From: MPNP01 sp965215545
GTDB taxonomy: Bacteria > Pseudomonadota > Alphaproteobacteria > Rhodobacterales > Rhodobacteraceae
Assembly (NCBI GenBank): GCA_965215545.1
Contig: OZ244066.1
Span: forward strand, 2,914,001-2,978,000
Length of the DNA: 64,000 nucleotides
Direction: 5' to 3'
This document shows positions 32,444 through 42,147 of this stretch, in pieces (position 1 is the first letter of the stretch; each line of letters starts with the position of its first letter). A program made the translations under genes and the position numbers. The notes beneath the pieces are model-generated. The model was not told the DNA's origin. It was given only the letters and a program-made list of their open reading frames with translations, and did no database searches.

Positions 32444-33902
32444 ACACCGCGTTGCAACCGCCCTGCCCTTGGCCCTGATCATTGCCCTGACTGGGCATGG
32501 CGGCACCGGCCAGACCGTCAGCGTTCCCTCGCTGACCGATCCACCCGAGATTGCCAAGGACTATCTGGACGCCGTCTCCCTCGATTCAATCGGCCTGATC
32601 GGCCCTGCAGCCAGTGGTTTGCCCGTGGACCTGTGGCACCATTCCAGGGCAGATGATCTCATCGCCCTCATCGGTCGGCAGACATCCGCCCTCCCTGCCA
32701 GCCTCCTTGACGTGTTCCATGTCCTCATGCTGGTTGAGACCCCGGCTCCAACCACTGGACGGGCTGATGGCGCCCTTTTGCAGGCCCGCATCGACGGCCT
32801 TCTTGCCCTTGGGGCCGTCGACCAGGCCGGCGCCCTGCTTGGCGTTGTCGGTCCGGGTCATCCCGCACTGTATCCATCCTGGCGGGATGTGGCATTGCTG
32901 ACGGGGACCGAGACCCGACTCTGCAACCGTCTGTTGGCCCAGCCATCACTCACACCGGCCCTGGCCGATCACATCTATTGCCATCATGCCCTCGGCAAGA
33001 CCGAACAGGCCCGTGACCTGTACGAGATCGCCCTGGCGCTGGATGGGCTGACACCGACCTCTGCAGCAGTCCTCGGTCTGCTTTTTGATCCGGCTGGACC
33101 CGCGGCATCGCTGCCGGGGCCTGAGAATGGCAATGTCCTGCTGACCCGGATTCTCATTGATGCCACCAACGATGCAACCGTGCTGCCCGACCGGGTTGCC
33201 CTGGCGCCCCTTGGGTTGCGCGAGACCCTGCCGGCCCCGGTGCAGATCGCAGCCATCGAGGCTCTGGCCCGGTCCCAATCTGTCTCGTTTGCGCAGGCCC
33301 TTGCCGTCTATCGCCGGACCCATTGGGAACCGAGCAACGACGGAAACAGCGGCATTCCACAGCTGCTGGCCCTGGACCAGACCCTGCTCCTTGGCGAGAC
33401 TGCCGAGGGGCTCGCGATGCTTGATGGACTCTTTCCCTCTCTGGCGGCATCTGGACTGCTCAATGCCTTTGCCGACCATTATGCCGACGCGCTCAGTGCG
33501 ACATCCTCGGTCTCGAGCCTGACCCAGCAGATCATCCTCGCCCTCGGGGGGCATTATCGGGCGTGTGTCTGCGGCCCGCTGGTTGGCGGTGAACGCGATC
33601 TGGCCAAGCTGATCCGGTTCAGTTTCGGGCTCCCGGTTGAGGCCAGCGGCCTCGCCGGGGTAACGATGCCGGCCTTGCGAGCAGGGCTCGACGGGACGGT
33701 CGCCAGTCAGGGACTCAGGGACCTTGTCGAAAGCGGCCGGCATGGCGAGGCACTGCTGATGGCCATGACTCCCTTCAATGACCGCGATGCGGTCGCACCA
33801 CTCCATCTTCAGGATGCAATCGCGCTGCTTGTTCACTACAATGAGTCTGAACGGGCCCGGGATCTGGCTGTGGAATGGATGGCGATGGAGGTGCTGAATT
33901 GA
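32433..33902 (+). CDS. Exported helical-repeat protein of unknown function
   Basis: A 489-residue protein with an N-terminal signal-like segment (ATALPLALIIALTGHGGTGQ), then Leu/Ala-rich helices resembling degenerate TPR/SEL1-like repeats (ADHIYCHHALGKTEQARDLYEIALAL; AIALLVHYNESERARDLAVEW). A CVCG motif occurs near residue 380. The gene is coupled to the small membrane protein upstream and to xerD downstream (TTGA overlap). Similar proteins upstream of xerD occur in other alphaproteobacteria as hypotheticals; an envelope role is possible but unproven. Confidence 0.7.
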   Translation: MRTEHRVATALPLALIIALTGHGGTGQTVSVPSLTDPPEIAKDYLDAVSLDSIGLIGPAASGLPVDLWHHSRADDLIALIGRQTSALPASLLDVFHVLMLVETPAPTTGRADGALLQARIDGLLALGAVDQAGALLGVVGPGHPALYPSWRDVALLTGTETRLCNRLLAQPSLTPALADHIYCHHALGKTEQARDLYEIALALDGLTPTSAAVLGLLFDPAGPAASLPGPENGNVLLTRILIDATNDATVLPDRVALAPLGLRETLPAPVQIAAIEALARSQSVSFAQALAVYRRTHWEPSNDGNSGIPQLLALDQTLLLGETAEGLAMLDGLFPSLAASGLLNAFADHYADALSATSSVSSLTQQIILALGGHYRACVCGPLVGGERDLAKLIRFSFGLPVEASGLAGVTMPALRAGLDGTVASQGLRDLVESGRHGEALLMAMTPFNDRDAVAPLHLQDAIALLVHYNESERARDLAVEWMAMEVLN

Positions 33903-34810
33903 CATCGGGCCATATTGAGCAGTTTCTGGAAGCGCTCCAGGCGGAGCGATCCGCGGCCCTCAATACCTGCCACGCCTATCGCCGGGACCTTCTGGCCCTG
34001 CAGGCGTTTCTGGACAATCACGACCAGTCGCTGCTGACGGCCACCCCGCATGCCATCGCTGCCTGGCTCGATGCCTTGTCCACGCGTGGCATGGCGCGCT
34101 CCACCCAAGCCCGCAAACTGGCTGCCATTCGCCAGTTCTTCCTCTTTGCCAAGGAGGAGGGTTGGCGTGAGGACATCCCCACACTGCACATCCGCGCCCC
34201 GAGGCCCGGCCGGACCCTGCCGAAATGCCTGACCCTTGACGATGTCGAACGGATCCTGGCGGCGGCCGCGTCAGCAAGCGGCCCCCGCCCGCAACGCAAT
34301 GCCTGTCTGGTCGAACTCCTCTATGCAACGGGCCTCCGGATCACCGAACTCGTCTCCCTCAGGGCCCATGCCTTGCGGGGACCCATCGAGACCCTTCTGG
34401 TGGTGGGCAAGGGTGGCAAGGAGCGGCTGGCACCGATCTCCCGCCGGGCCCGGCGGGCAGCCCATGCCTGGCTGATCCTGCGGGATGCCCTGCCGACCGT
34501 CGAGGCGACTGCCAACCCCTATCTCTTTCCCGGGCAGGCGGGCCGGGGCCACATCAGCCGGGTCACCGCCTACCTGGCCATCAAGTCACTCGCCCGGGTG
34601 GCCGGTCTCGATCCCGGTCGGATCTCACCCCATGTGCTGCGCCATTCCTTTGCCACCCACCTTCTGGCCAATGGTGCCGATCTCAGGGTCATCCAGACCA
34701 TGCTGGGGCACGCCGAGATCGAGACCACCCAACTCTACACCCATGTCCTTGATGCCCAACTCAGGAATGCCGTGATGACCTTCCATCCACTGGCTGAGGG
34801 CCGGGCCTGA
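33899..34810 (+). CDS. xerD: Tyrosine recombinase XerD
   Basis: A 303-residue site-specific recombinase resolving chromosome dimers at dif. I choose TTG 33899, within the previous stop (TTGA overlap), which gives the usual short N-terminus (SGHIEQFLEALQAERSAALNTCHAYRRDL). Catalytic residues: R147 (ATGLRITEL), K near 171-174 (GKGGKE), H245 and R248 (HVLRHSFATHLL), H271 (LGHAEIETTQLY), Y280. SAM-like DNA-binding N-domain followed by the catalytic domain. I call XerD over XerC by overall similarity. Confidence 0.9.
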   Translation: MTSGHIEQFLEALQAERSAALNTCHAYRRDLLALQAFLDNHDQSLLTATPHAIAAWLDALSTRGMARSTQARKLAAIRQFFLFAKEEGWREDIPTLHIRAPRPGRTLPKCLTLDDVERILAAAASASGPRPQRNACLVELLYATGLRITELVSLRAHALRGPIETLLVVGKGGKERLAPISRRARRAAHAWLILRDALPTVEATANPYLFPGQAGRGHISRVTAYLAIKSLARVAGLDPGRISPHVLRHSFATHLLANGADLRVIQTMLGHAEIETTQLYTHVLDAQLRNAVMTFHPLAEGRA

Positions 34811-34871
34811 CGATGGAGGACGGGGTGCGATTCCAGGCACCGGTGGGCACGACAGAAAAAAGGAGACATCC

Positions 34872-36173
34872 ATGAATGGTGCCGACATCTCACTCATTGC
34901 CCATGCAGTCGCGATCGTCGGACTGATCTGCTGTTCCGCGTTTTTCTCGGGATCCGAAACAGCCCTGACCTCAGCCTCCAAGGGGCGGCTGAAGTCGATG
35001 TCGGAAAAGGGCCACCGGGGGGCAAGACGGGCCCTGGCCGTGACCGGGGATCCCGACAAGCTGCTGTCGGGCATCCTGCTCGGCAACAACTTCGTCAACA
35101 TTCTGGCCACCGCCCTGGCCACGAGTCTCTTCAGCCAGTTGCTGGACGATTCCGGCGTGTTCGTGGCCACACTGGTCATGACCGTCCTGATCCTGGTCTT
35201 TGCCGAGATCCTGCCCAAGACCTATGCCCTGACCTGGCCCGAGGCCTCGGCCTCGGTCGTGGCGGGCCCGATCCGGACCTTCATCACCATCTTCGCCCCC
35301 ATCGTGTTCGTGGCCCGGGCCACGGTCCGCGGCCTGCTGTCATCACTCGGAGCCCGGATGAAGAAGATCGAGAGCGCCCAGGACATCCAGGATGAGATCG
35401 TCGGACGTGTCTCGCTCGGGGTTTCGGCGGGCATGTACAGCCCCGATGACCTCCAGCGGGTCCTGGGGGCGCTCGATATCCACAACCGGACCGTCGAGAA
35501 TGTCATGCAGCACCGATCGACGATCGAGATGCTGAATGCCGATGACCCGCTTGAATCGATCTTTGCCCACTGCATCGACGCCACCCATTCCCGCCTGCCA
35601 GTCTACCGGGGCGACTACGAGAACATCATCAAGATCGCCCATGTTCGGGACATCTACCGGCTCTATTACCGCCACAAGTCGACCGGCGAGGCGCATCGGG
35701 ACTGGGTGCGTGGCCTCAAGGATCCCTATTTCATTCCCGAGACCACCTCGCTGGGGGCCCAGATGCGGGAGTTTCTCGCACGGCACACCCATTTTGCCCT
35801 GGTGGTGGATGAGTACGGGGCACTCCAGGGTCTGGTGACGCTTGAGGACATCCTCGAGGAAATCGTCGGCGAGATCGCCGACGAATACGATGCCGTACCG
35901 ACCGAGGATCTCGTCGAGGCCGGCAGCAAGGAGATGGTTGTGGAGGGAACCCTGCCCGTGCACGAGTTGAACAAGATCATGAACTGGGGTCTTCCCGAGG
36001 ACAACGCCAATACGGTCGCCGGCCTCGTCATTCACCAGATCCGCTACATTCCAAGCCAGGGCGAATCGTTCCAGCTGCACGGCCATGAATTCATCATCGA
36101 AGAACGGGTCCAGAACCGCATTGCACGCGTGCGCATCCGTTCGGGGGGGCACGAGAGCGAGGACAACTGCTGA
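34872..36173 (+). CDS. Hemolysin C/CorC-family protein (CNNM domain, CBS pair)
   Basis: A 433-residue membrane protein with a strong AAAGGAG before ATG 34872. Residues ~1-200 are a DUF21/CNNM membrane domain with several transmembrane segments (FFSGSETALTSASKGRL; LLSGILLGNNFVNILATALAT; VLILVFAEILPKTYAL). Residues ~210-345 hold two CBS domains (VMQHRSTIEML; LVVDEYGALQGLVTLEDILEEIVGEI). Residues ~350-430 are the CorC_HlyC domain. Likely a magnesium/cobalt efflux or homeostasis protein; hemolysis is not implied. Confidence 0.92.
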   Translation: MNGADISLIAHAVAIVGLICCSAFFSGSETALTSASKGRLKSMSEKGHRGARRALAVTGDPDKLLSGILLGNNFVNILATALATSLFSQLLDDSGVFVATLVMTVLILVFAEILPKTYALTWPEASASVVAGPIRTFITIFAPIVFVARATVRGLLSSLGARMKKIESAQDIQDEIVGRVSLGVSAGMYSPDDLQRVLGALDIHNRTVENVMQHRSTIEMLNADDPLESIFAHCIDATHSRLPVYRGDYENIIKIAHVRDIYRLYYRHKSTGEAHRDWVRGLKDPYFIPETTSLGAQMREFLARHTHFALVVDEYGALQGLVTLEDILEEIVGEIADEYDAVPTEDLVEAGSKEMVVEGTLPVHELNKIMNWGLPEDNANTVAGLVIHQIRYIPSQGESFQLHGHEFIIEERVQNRIARVRIRSGGHESEDNC

Positions 36174-36300
36174 TTTGCGGGCGGGCATACACATCCGCAG
36201 CGTTTCGTGCTAGTCGGGCCCCCGGATACCGGGTGCCATGGCTTGCGGGTTGCAGCTGATGCCGGGTGGACGATGGCAAGATGGGACAGGGACACGCCAC

Positions 36301-36942
36301 ATGACAGCCAAAAGGGTATTTCATATCACGAAAGTGGTCACGCTGGGCCTCGGGGTCGGCCTGGCCATGATGCACGCATCATTTGCGCAGGAGGGTGGCG
36401 AGGAGACCGGGCCGGGCCGTGAGGACCTCGGCCTCAGTGCCGGCGAACTGGTGCCCCATCAGGAAATCTACGATGACTGGATTGTCGTCTGCAACCGCCC
36501 GGCGGGCGAGGCTCTCGACTGCACCATGTTCCAGCCGATTCTCAATGCATTGGGCACGCCCGCCGCCCGGATCAACATCTGGCCGATCACCAATTCGAAC
36601 CTCTTTGCGGCAGCGGCGGCCATCGTCACCCCGCTGGGGACCAATCTTGAGATCGGCATCGAGATGGCCGTGGATGACAATACGCCGCGCCGCTACACCT
36701 TCAAATACTGTGTTCCTGACGGCTGTCTGGCCCGGATTGGCATTCTCAAGACCGAGATCAATGCCATGAAGACCGGTTCGACGTGGAAGATGGTCCTGTT
36801 TGAATTCGACAACACCACGGCTCCCATCGAATTCGATCTCTCGCTGAACGGCTTCACCGCCGCCTATGCACGACTCGAGGACATCCAGTCAGAGGGGCTG
36901 GACCTTGATGATCTGGCGACGGAGCCGCCCACCGAAAACTGA
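36301..36942 (+). CDS. Invasion-associated locus B family protein
   Basis: A 213-residue exported protein. The signal peptide is residues ~1-30 (ITKVVTLGLGVGLAMMHASFAQE). The mature part matches IalB proteins: YDDWIVVCNRP...LDCTMFQPI, ...YTFKYCVPDGCLARIGI, with paired cysteines (C-x10-C and CVPDGC). These periplasmic proteins are common in alphaproteobacteria, including non-pathogens; the name comes from Bartonella and does not itself indicate invasion. Confidence 0.9.
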   Translation: MTAKRVFHITKVVTLGLGVGLAMMHASFAQEGGEETGPGREDLGLSAGELVPHQEIYDDWIVVCNRPAGEALDCTMFQPILNALGTPAARINIWPITNSNLFAAAAAIVTPLGTNLEIGIEMAVDDNTPRRYTFKYCVPDGCLARIGILKTEINAMKTGSTWKMVLFEFDNTTAPIEFDLSLNGFTAAYARLEDIQSEGLDLDDLATEPPTEN

Positions 36943-37704
36943 GATCACGCCCCGGAGGATCATTGCTCCCCGGGGTGAGACGTTCACATCCATCGGACCG
37001 ACCGGTGCTGGTGGCCCGACGCAGTCCGGACCGGCTCGGTTGTCATACACCCGATTCGGCTTCATGCATCCCCCGTGCACCCCTGTTGCCCCCCATGACG
37101 CAAGGACACGCCATCCTGATGCTGGCAGCGGCGGGGCTGTTCGTGACCATCACACTGACCACCTCCGATGACCGACCGGCGCAGAGCCTGAAAGGGCGAT
37201 GACCGCCCCGCACGGTATTGCGAGATATGCAGCACCGGCCTGAATGGCAATCGCCCGGCCCCGCCTGCGAGATGCTGCCGCAAGCCCTGAGGGCCCACTG
37301 GCGCGATTGCCCTGCTCCAGACCATGCACGCCAGCCCAGCACACGCATGCGGACTTCTTTCACCTGCACGACCTGTTCCTGGCCAGCCAGTCCGCCGCCA
37401 GCAAAGATCATTACGAGACCCAGCCATCGGCACCCTTGCGTTGGCAGGAGCCGTGATCACCCTGCCGGTTGACAGGGCCCGCCAAGCCTTCATCGAAGCA
37501 CTGGAGGCGGATTCCGGGGCCGAGGTGCTGCCCTCCAAATACGCTGCCATCGCGTTCCTTGACAACGACACCTGTCTTGACCCGGTGGTGACGGGCCCTG
37601 AATGACTGACGGCCTCCTTGCCACCCGGGCCGGGAGGACAATCGAAATGAGCGAGAGGGGGGACAGAGGCGGGTCTGATGGATTGACGGGTCCCGACCGG
37701 GGTC
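36943..37704. other. Intergenic region, no clear gene
   Basis: About 760 bp after ialB and before the convergent ketosynthase gene. A 35-codon frame at 37095-37202 (TQGHAILMLAAAGLFVTITL...) looks like a membrane segment but has no solid ribosome binding site. Larger frames on both strands show no motifs. Imperfect GC-rich inverted repeats near 36953-36976 could terminate ialB. Confidence 0.5.
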
Positions 37705-38922
37705 TCAGGCGCCGGCGCCAAGCACCAGGACGGCATTGAGGCCGCCGAAGGCAAAGGCGTTCGACATGGTGTGGGTGACATCGGATTGGCGGGCGGTGTT
37801 GGGCACGACATCAAGCGGGCAATCAGGGTCGGGCTCCACATAACCGACGGTCGGGGCGATAATGCCGCGATTGAGTGCCAGCGTGCAGGCCAGCATCTCG
37901 ACGGCGCCGGTTCCCCCGATCAGGTGCCCGTGCATCGACTTGGTGGATGAAAGCATCAACCGGTCCGCATGGGCACCAAAGACCTCCCGGATGGCCGTGC
38001 ATTCCGTGCGGTCATTGGCCGCCGTGCCGGTGCCATGTGCGTTGATGTACTGGATGGACTCCGGAGCCAGACCGGCATCGTCGAGTGCGCCCTGCATGGC
38101 TCGGGCGGCACCATCGGTCGAGGGCATGACGATATCACCGGCATCCGAGGTCATGGAAAAACCGCAGAGTTCGGCAAGGATCGTGGCACCGCGAGCCAGG
38201 GCATGCGCACGTTCTTCAAGGACAAAGACGGCCGCACCTTCTCCCTGCACCATCCCGCTGCGGTTGGCGGAAAAGGGTCGGCACGCCTCACTGGACATCA
38301 CGCGCAGTCCTTCCCAGGCCTTGATGCCGCCAAAGCAGAGCATGCTCTCGCTGCCACCGGTCAGGATGATGTCTGACATCCCGTCCCGGATCATGCTGAA
38401 AGCAAGGCCGATGGCATGGTTGGATGAGGCACAGGCTGTCGAGACCGAAAAGGATGGACCTCGCAGACCATAGGTCATGGAAATGTGACTGGCCGCAGCG
38501 TTGTTCATGAGTTTGGGGACAACGAAGGGATGGACCCGGTTCCTGCCCTCGGCGTAGACAGCCCGGTAACTGCTGTTCCAGGTGTTCAGACCACCCCCGG
38601 CCGTCCCGATGACCACCCCGCTGGCCAACCCGAGTTCCGCATCAATGGTGAGGTCAGCATCGGCAAGGGCCTGGCCGGCTGCAATCAGGGCAAACTGCGT
38701 GAAGCGGTCATACAGGGCCAACTGCTGCCGATCGAAATGGTCTTCGGGCCGGTAATCGCGGATCTGGCCACCGATCTGGATGGCCAGCCGTTCAAGATCA
38801 TCGAGCTCCAGCATCCCGATGGCACAGTCTCCCCTGGTCATGGCATCCCAGGTCGCCGGGACCGATGATCCCAGCGGATTGATGGTGCCCTGGCCAGTGA
38901 CAACAACGCGTTTTCTGGTCAA
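37705..38922 (-). CDS. Beta-ketoacyl-ACP synthase II-like (FabF/NodE-type)
   Basis: A 405-residue condensing enzyme from TTG 38922, one base after the acyl carrier protein stop. The catalytic triad is C164 (VSTACASSNHA), H296 (NAHGTGT) and H333 (SMHGHLIGGTGA), complete for decarboxylative condensation. It lies with an acyl carrier protein and lpxD. This arrangement suggests acyl chains for lipid A or another specialised lipid, rather than the housekeeping fabF, but that is inference from context. Confidence 0.88.
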   Translation of the reverse strand: MTRKRVVVTGQGTINPLGSSVPATWDAMTRGDCAIGMLELDDLERLAIQIGGQIRDYRPEDHFDRQQLALYDRFTQFALIAAGQALADADLTIDAELGLASGVVIGTAGGGLNTWNSSYRAVYAEGRNRVHPFVVPKLMNNAAASHISMTYGLRGPSFSVSTACASSNHAIGLAFSMIRDGMSDIILTGGSESMLCFGGIKAWEGLRVMSSEACRPFSANRSGMVQGEGAAVFVLEERAHALARGATILAELCGFSMTSDAGDIVMPSTDGAARAMQGALDDAGLAPESIQYINAHGTGTAANDRTECTAIREVFGAHADRLMLSSTKSMHGHLIGGTGAVEMLACTLALNRGIIAPTVGYVEPDPDCPLDVVPNTARQSDVTHTMSNAFAFGGLNAVLVLGAGA

Positions 38923-38923
38923 C

Positions 38924-39190
38924 TCAACTGCCCTTGGTGGCCACGAGCTCTTCGACACCGGCGACAATCGAGGCGATGGTCGACACATCGAAACTGGTGC
39001 TGCCCATCTCATTGGCATTGAAGGGAATGCTGATGTCGAACTGCTCCTCGATGGCAAACAGGGTCTCGACAATCGCGAGCGAATCCATCTCCAGGTCCTC
39101 GATGCGCGTCTCCGCTGTCAGATCAGCAGCATCGACCATGGCCATCCCGGCGATGATGCGGGTGATGTCAGTCAATAGGGTGTCACTCAT
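38924..39190 (-). CDS. Acyl carrier protein (specialised)
   Basis: An 88-residue carrier protein. The 4'-phosphopantetheine serine is S37 in LEMDSLAIVE. The surroundings differ from housekeeping AcpP (DSLDTVE). It sits between lpxD (12 bp upstream) and a ketosynthase (coupled downstream). The C-terminal helix ends VEELVATKGS. Like AcpXL of rhizobia, it may carry unusual acyl chains for lipid A; the link is contextual only. Confidence 0.88.
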   Translation of the reverse strand: MSDTLLTDITRIIAGMAMVDAADLTAETRIEDLEMDSLAIVETLFAIEEQFDISIPFNANEMGSTSFDVSTIASIVAGVEELVATKGS

Positions 39191-39202
39191 GGCCCGGTCC
39201 AG

Positions 39203-40318
39203 TCAGCTCCCCTCCTTGTCTTGCCCCGACCGTCCCCGGAATGTCTCTTCGAGGGCCGCCACGCGCCTGAGCAACCGGGGCAGACGCCGCAGCGCCTTGT
39301 AGCTCTCGATGCTCCTGTGCATGGCAACCGCCGGTGCGCCCATGACCCGCTGTCCGTCAGGGACGTTGCTGTAGATCTGCGAGGCTCCGGCCGCGATGAC
39401 ATCGTTGCCAATCTCGATGTGATCCTTAATCCCAGTCTTGCCAGCCAGAATGACCCGGTCGCCGATGACTGCCGAACCCGCGATCCCGACCTGCCCACAG
39501 ATGAGGCAATCGGTGCCGATCTGGACATTATGGGCAATGTGGACGAGGTTATCAAGTTTGGACCCGGCCCCGATCACGGTCTTGGCCAATGTCCCCCGGT
39601 CAATCGTGCAGCTGGCGCCAATCTCGACATGATTTCCGATGACCACCCCACCAAGGGAGTGGATGCGGGTATAGGAGCCCTGCTGGCGGCGGCTGTCATT
39701 GCCAAAGGTCTGTTTGACCTCTTCTATGATGCCCTCTTCGGCAGTCTCATACGAAAAACCGCTGCTGCCGATAACGGTATTGTCCTCGATGAGGACATGA
39801 TCCCCGATCTCGACCCTGGCACCGATGCGTACGCCATTACCGATGTGTACGCCTGTCCCGATCCGGCTCATTGCGCCGATCGTCACATGATGACCGATAT
39901 GAGTCCCCACCCCGATCATGACACCTGCATCGATCACGCTGCACTGGCCAACTGTTGTGCCCGGTCCCAGATCAACACCATCGGCCAGCACGGCTGTTGC
40001 CGCAACCCCGGTTCCGGACTCCAGTCGGGAAAAATGACGGGAAATCAATGCCCAGCAATGGCGGGGACGCGCAGCGGTGATGCAGGCCTCAAGCCCCAAT
40101 GCCTGCCAGTCAGCACCTGGAGCGAGAAGGGCCGCCCGGGCCCCACTCGAAGCCAGGGCAGGCTGGAAGCCGGGGTTGAAGGCGATCGCAAGATCATCCG
40201 GACCTGCATCCCGGGCATCGGCAAGTCCGGTCAGCTCCAGATCCTGCTGGCCATGTGCGTCGGCACTGCCAAGCCGGGCGAGTTCAGCAACCGAAATACG
40301 TGTGACCGATGACGTCAT
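39203..40318 (-). CDS. lpxD: UDP-3-O-acylglucosamine N-acyltransferase
   Basis: A 371-residue left-handed beta-helix acyltransferase (378 if ATG 40339 is used). The N-terminal uridine-binding domain (~1-100) is followed by hexapeptide repeats (IGVGTHIGHHVTIGAMSRIGTGVHIGNGVRI, written here only in part). The catalytic histidine region is LDNLVHIAHNVQIG, and the C-terminal helices carry LRRLPRLLRRVAALEE. It adds the N-linked 3-hydroxyacyl chain in lipid A synthesis. fabZ, lpxA and lpxB are not adjacent, unlike the usual lpx cluster. Confidence 0.95.
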   Translation of the reverse strand: MTSSVTRISVAELARLGSADAHGQQDLELTGLADARDAGPDDLAIAFNPGFQPALASSGARAALLAPGADWQALGLEACITAARPRHCWALISRHFSRLESGTGVAATAVLADGVDLGPGTTVGQCSVIDAGVMIGVGTHIGHHVTIGAMSRIGTGVHIGNGVRIGARVEIGDHVLIEDNTVIGSSGFSYETAEEGIIEEVKQTFGNDSRRQQGSYTRIHSLGGVVIGNHVEIGASCTIDRGTLAKTVIGAGSKLDNLVHIAHNVQIGTDCLICGQVGIAGSAVIGDRVILAGKTGIKDHIEIGNDVIAAGASQIYSNVPDGQRVMGAPAVAMHRSIESYKALRRLPRLLRRVAALEETFRGRSGQDKEGS

Positions 40319-40395
40319 GGACCCGATTCCCCACTGCACGATGGCGAGATGTCAGACCGGCCCCGACATCTGGCTGATCCAGCGTCGAACTGATC

Positions 40396-42147
40396 CTAGC
40401 CGGAGACGGGATCAGTCGCGGCCTCACGATTGAAGATCGAGTCATAGACCAGCTTGTCACGACCATAGACATCGTTGCGGAAGGTGAGCTGACCACCCCC
40501 GTTGGCCAGGACGGTCTGGTAGGTGATGTGAACCGGAATGCGTTCACGGAGATACACATGGACCTGATCCTGGGTCCCCCGGGTGGCGATGATCAGACTG
40601 TCGTAATCGACGCCCTGATTGACCAGCAGCTCCCTGGCGAGATTGTGGGCCTTCATCACCCGCACGCATCCATGGCTGTAGGTCCGGGTCTGTCGTTTGA
40701 AGTAATCCCGCATCGGACTGTCGTGCAGATAGATGTTGTGACGATTGGGGAACATGAACTTCACATTGCCCAGGGGATTGGTCGGTCCGGGCAACTGCCG
40801 GGCCAGAAAGGGAAACCCCTCGCCATCTGGAAACCCAGTGAAATCGATCGCAGACCGATTGACCGGCAGACGATTGTCGTCAAGGAACTCGATTTCCTGC
40901 CACGCATTCACCCCCTCGATCATTTCCGGCACGATCTCCTCGGTGATGATGGAATACGGAACATTCCAGTCAGGGTTGATGACAAGGTATTCCATGTAGT
41001 CCGAGAACTCCGGGGTCTGCAGGTCGTCTTCGGTCTTGCCCACGACGACATTCGTCTCGAACAGCACCTCACCATCGGCATACACGCGGGCCATGAACTC
41101 GGGGATGTTGACGACGATTTTCCTGTCAGCCTCCCTGACCTGACGCCAGCGCAGACGCTCCAGTGACGAGACCAGTTGCTGCAGACGTTCCTGGGCCGAG
41201 ACATTGATCGCGGCAATCGTGTGGGCGTCGGCAATGCCGGTCATCTCGATTCCATGCTCGACCTGAAAGGCCTGCACGGCATGCATGAGGGCAAGATCAT
41301 AATCCGGTGAGGCCGTCCGGGCCAGGTATCCCATCCGGATCAATCGGTTGCGCAGTTCGATGACCGCATCTCCGGACTGGCCGGGCTTGAGGGGCCCGGC
41401 CGCCACACCGGCACCCCAACCGCCACGGCCCACCGTCTCGCGCATGGCCTGCAGGGCGACCCGAAGCACATTGTAGGATGGGTCCTGCGGCACAAGACCC
41501 GCCACGAATGCCGCCGGGTCAGTCCCCACGATCCCCGCCAGGAGACCGGTATCATCAAGACCTCTCTGTTTGCGGATGGCGATGCGTTCCGAGACATCGG
41601 GGGGCTCGAGCAGTCCTGTGCTCAGAATTCGCGCATAGTTGAGATAGATCCGGGTGATCTCGACATCCGCCACAGCCGCCGGGAATCCCTCGGTCGCGGC
41701 GGCTGCAAGACCCTCAAACGCATTCCGCCGGATCAGATCCGGCGGAATGCCGTGTGTTTCCGCGGCACCGAGGGCGAGGGCCAGGACCTGGAGGCGCTGA
41801 TACGCTGATGGGTCCTCGCCGAGCCAGACAGGCTGAAAGCCGTGGCCAACATAAAAGTCATGCAGGGAACGGTCCTCCTCGCCAAGGCCATGAACAACCA
41901 ACTCAAGGTGAGAGGGCAGACCCTCGCCCGGGGCAGGATGAGGATGTGCGATCCCCTGAATCCCGCTGCCAAGGGTCATGATGACCGCACCCAGCAGCAG
42001 CAACCGGTCCACCGGGCGCTGGTCTTTCACACCATGTGCAAACATGTCATCTGCATGCATGTCATCTGTATGCATCATTGCCGTCATTGTTCTCATTGGC
42101 CTGCCTGTGTTCACCGCAATGCGATTCTTCCTTGGGGAAGACTCCAA
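40396..42147 (-). CDS. L,D-transpeptidase with peptidoglycan-binding domain (YcbB-like)
   Basis: Up to 583 residues; the start is uncertain among ATG 42147, 42096, 42087 and 42075. A hydrophobic segment at residues ~48-66 (LLLLGAVIMTLGSGIQGIAH) probably exports it. Residues ~255-320 are a PG_binding_1 domain (LKPGQSGDAVIELRNRLIRMGYL; AVQAFQVEHGIEMTG). Residues ~345-520 are the YkuD catalytic domain with H492 and C494 in YSHGCVRV. The domain order of YcbB/LdtD enzymes points to 3-3 cross-linking of peptidoglycan. The N-terminal MHTDDMHADDM repeat comes from a short DNA repeat near 42050. Confidence 0.9.
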   Translation of the reverse strand: MESSPRKNRIAVNTGRPMRTMTAMMHTDDMHADDMFAHGVKDQRPVDRLLLLGAVIMTLGSGIQGIAHPHPAPGEGLPSHLELVVHGLGEEDRSLHDFYVGHGFQPVWLGEDPSAYQRLQVLALALGAAETHGIPPDLIRRNAFEGLAAAATEGFPAAVADVEITRIYLNYARILSTGLLEPPDVSERIAIRKQRGLDDTGLLAGIVGTDPAAFVAGLVPQDPSYNVLRVALQAMRETVGRGGWGAGVAAGPLKPGQSGDAVIELRNRLIRMGYLARTASPDYDLALMHAVQAFQVEHGIEMTGIADAHTIAAINVSAQERLQQLVSSLERLRWRQVREADRKIVVNIPEFMARVYADGEVLFETNVVVGKTEDDLQTPEFSDYMEYLVINPDWNVPYSIITEEIVPEMIEGVNAWQEIEFLDDNRLPVNRSAIDFTGFPDGEGFPFLARQLPGPTNPLGNVKFMFPNRHNIYLHDSPMRDYFKRQTRTYSHGCVRVMKAHNLARELLVNQGVDYDSLIIATRGTQDQVHVYLRERIPVHITYQTVLANGGGQLTFRNDVYGRDKLVYDSIFNREAATDPVSG

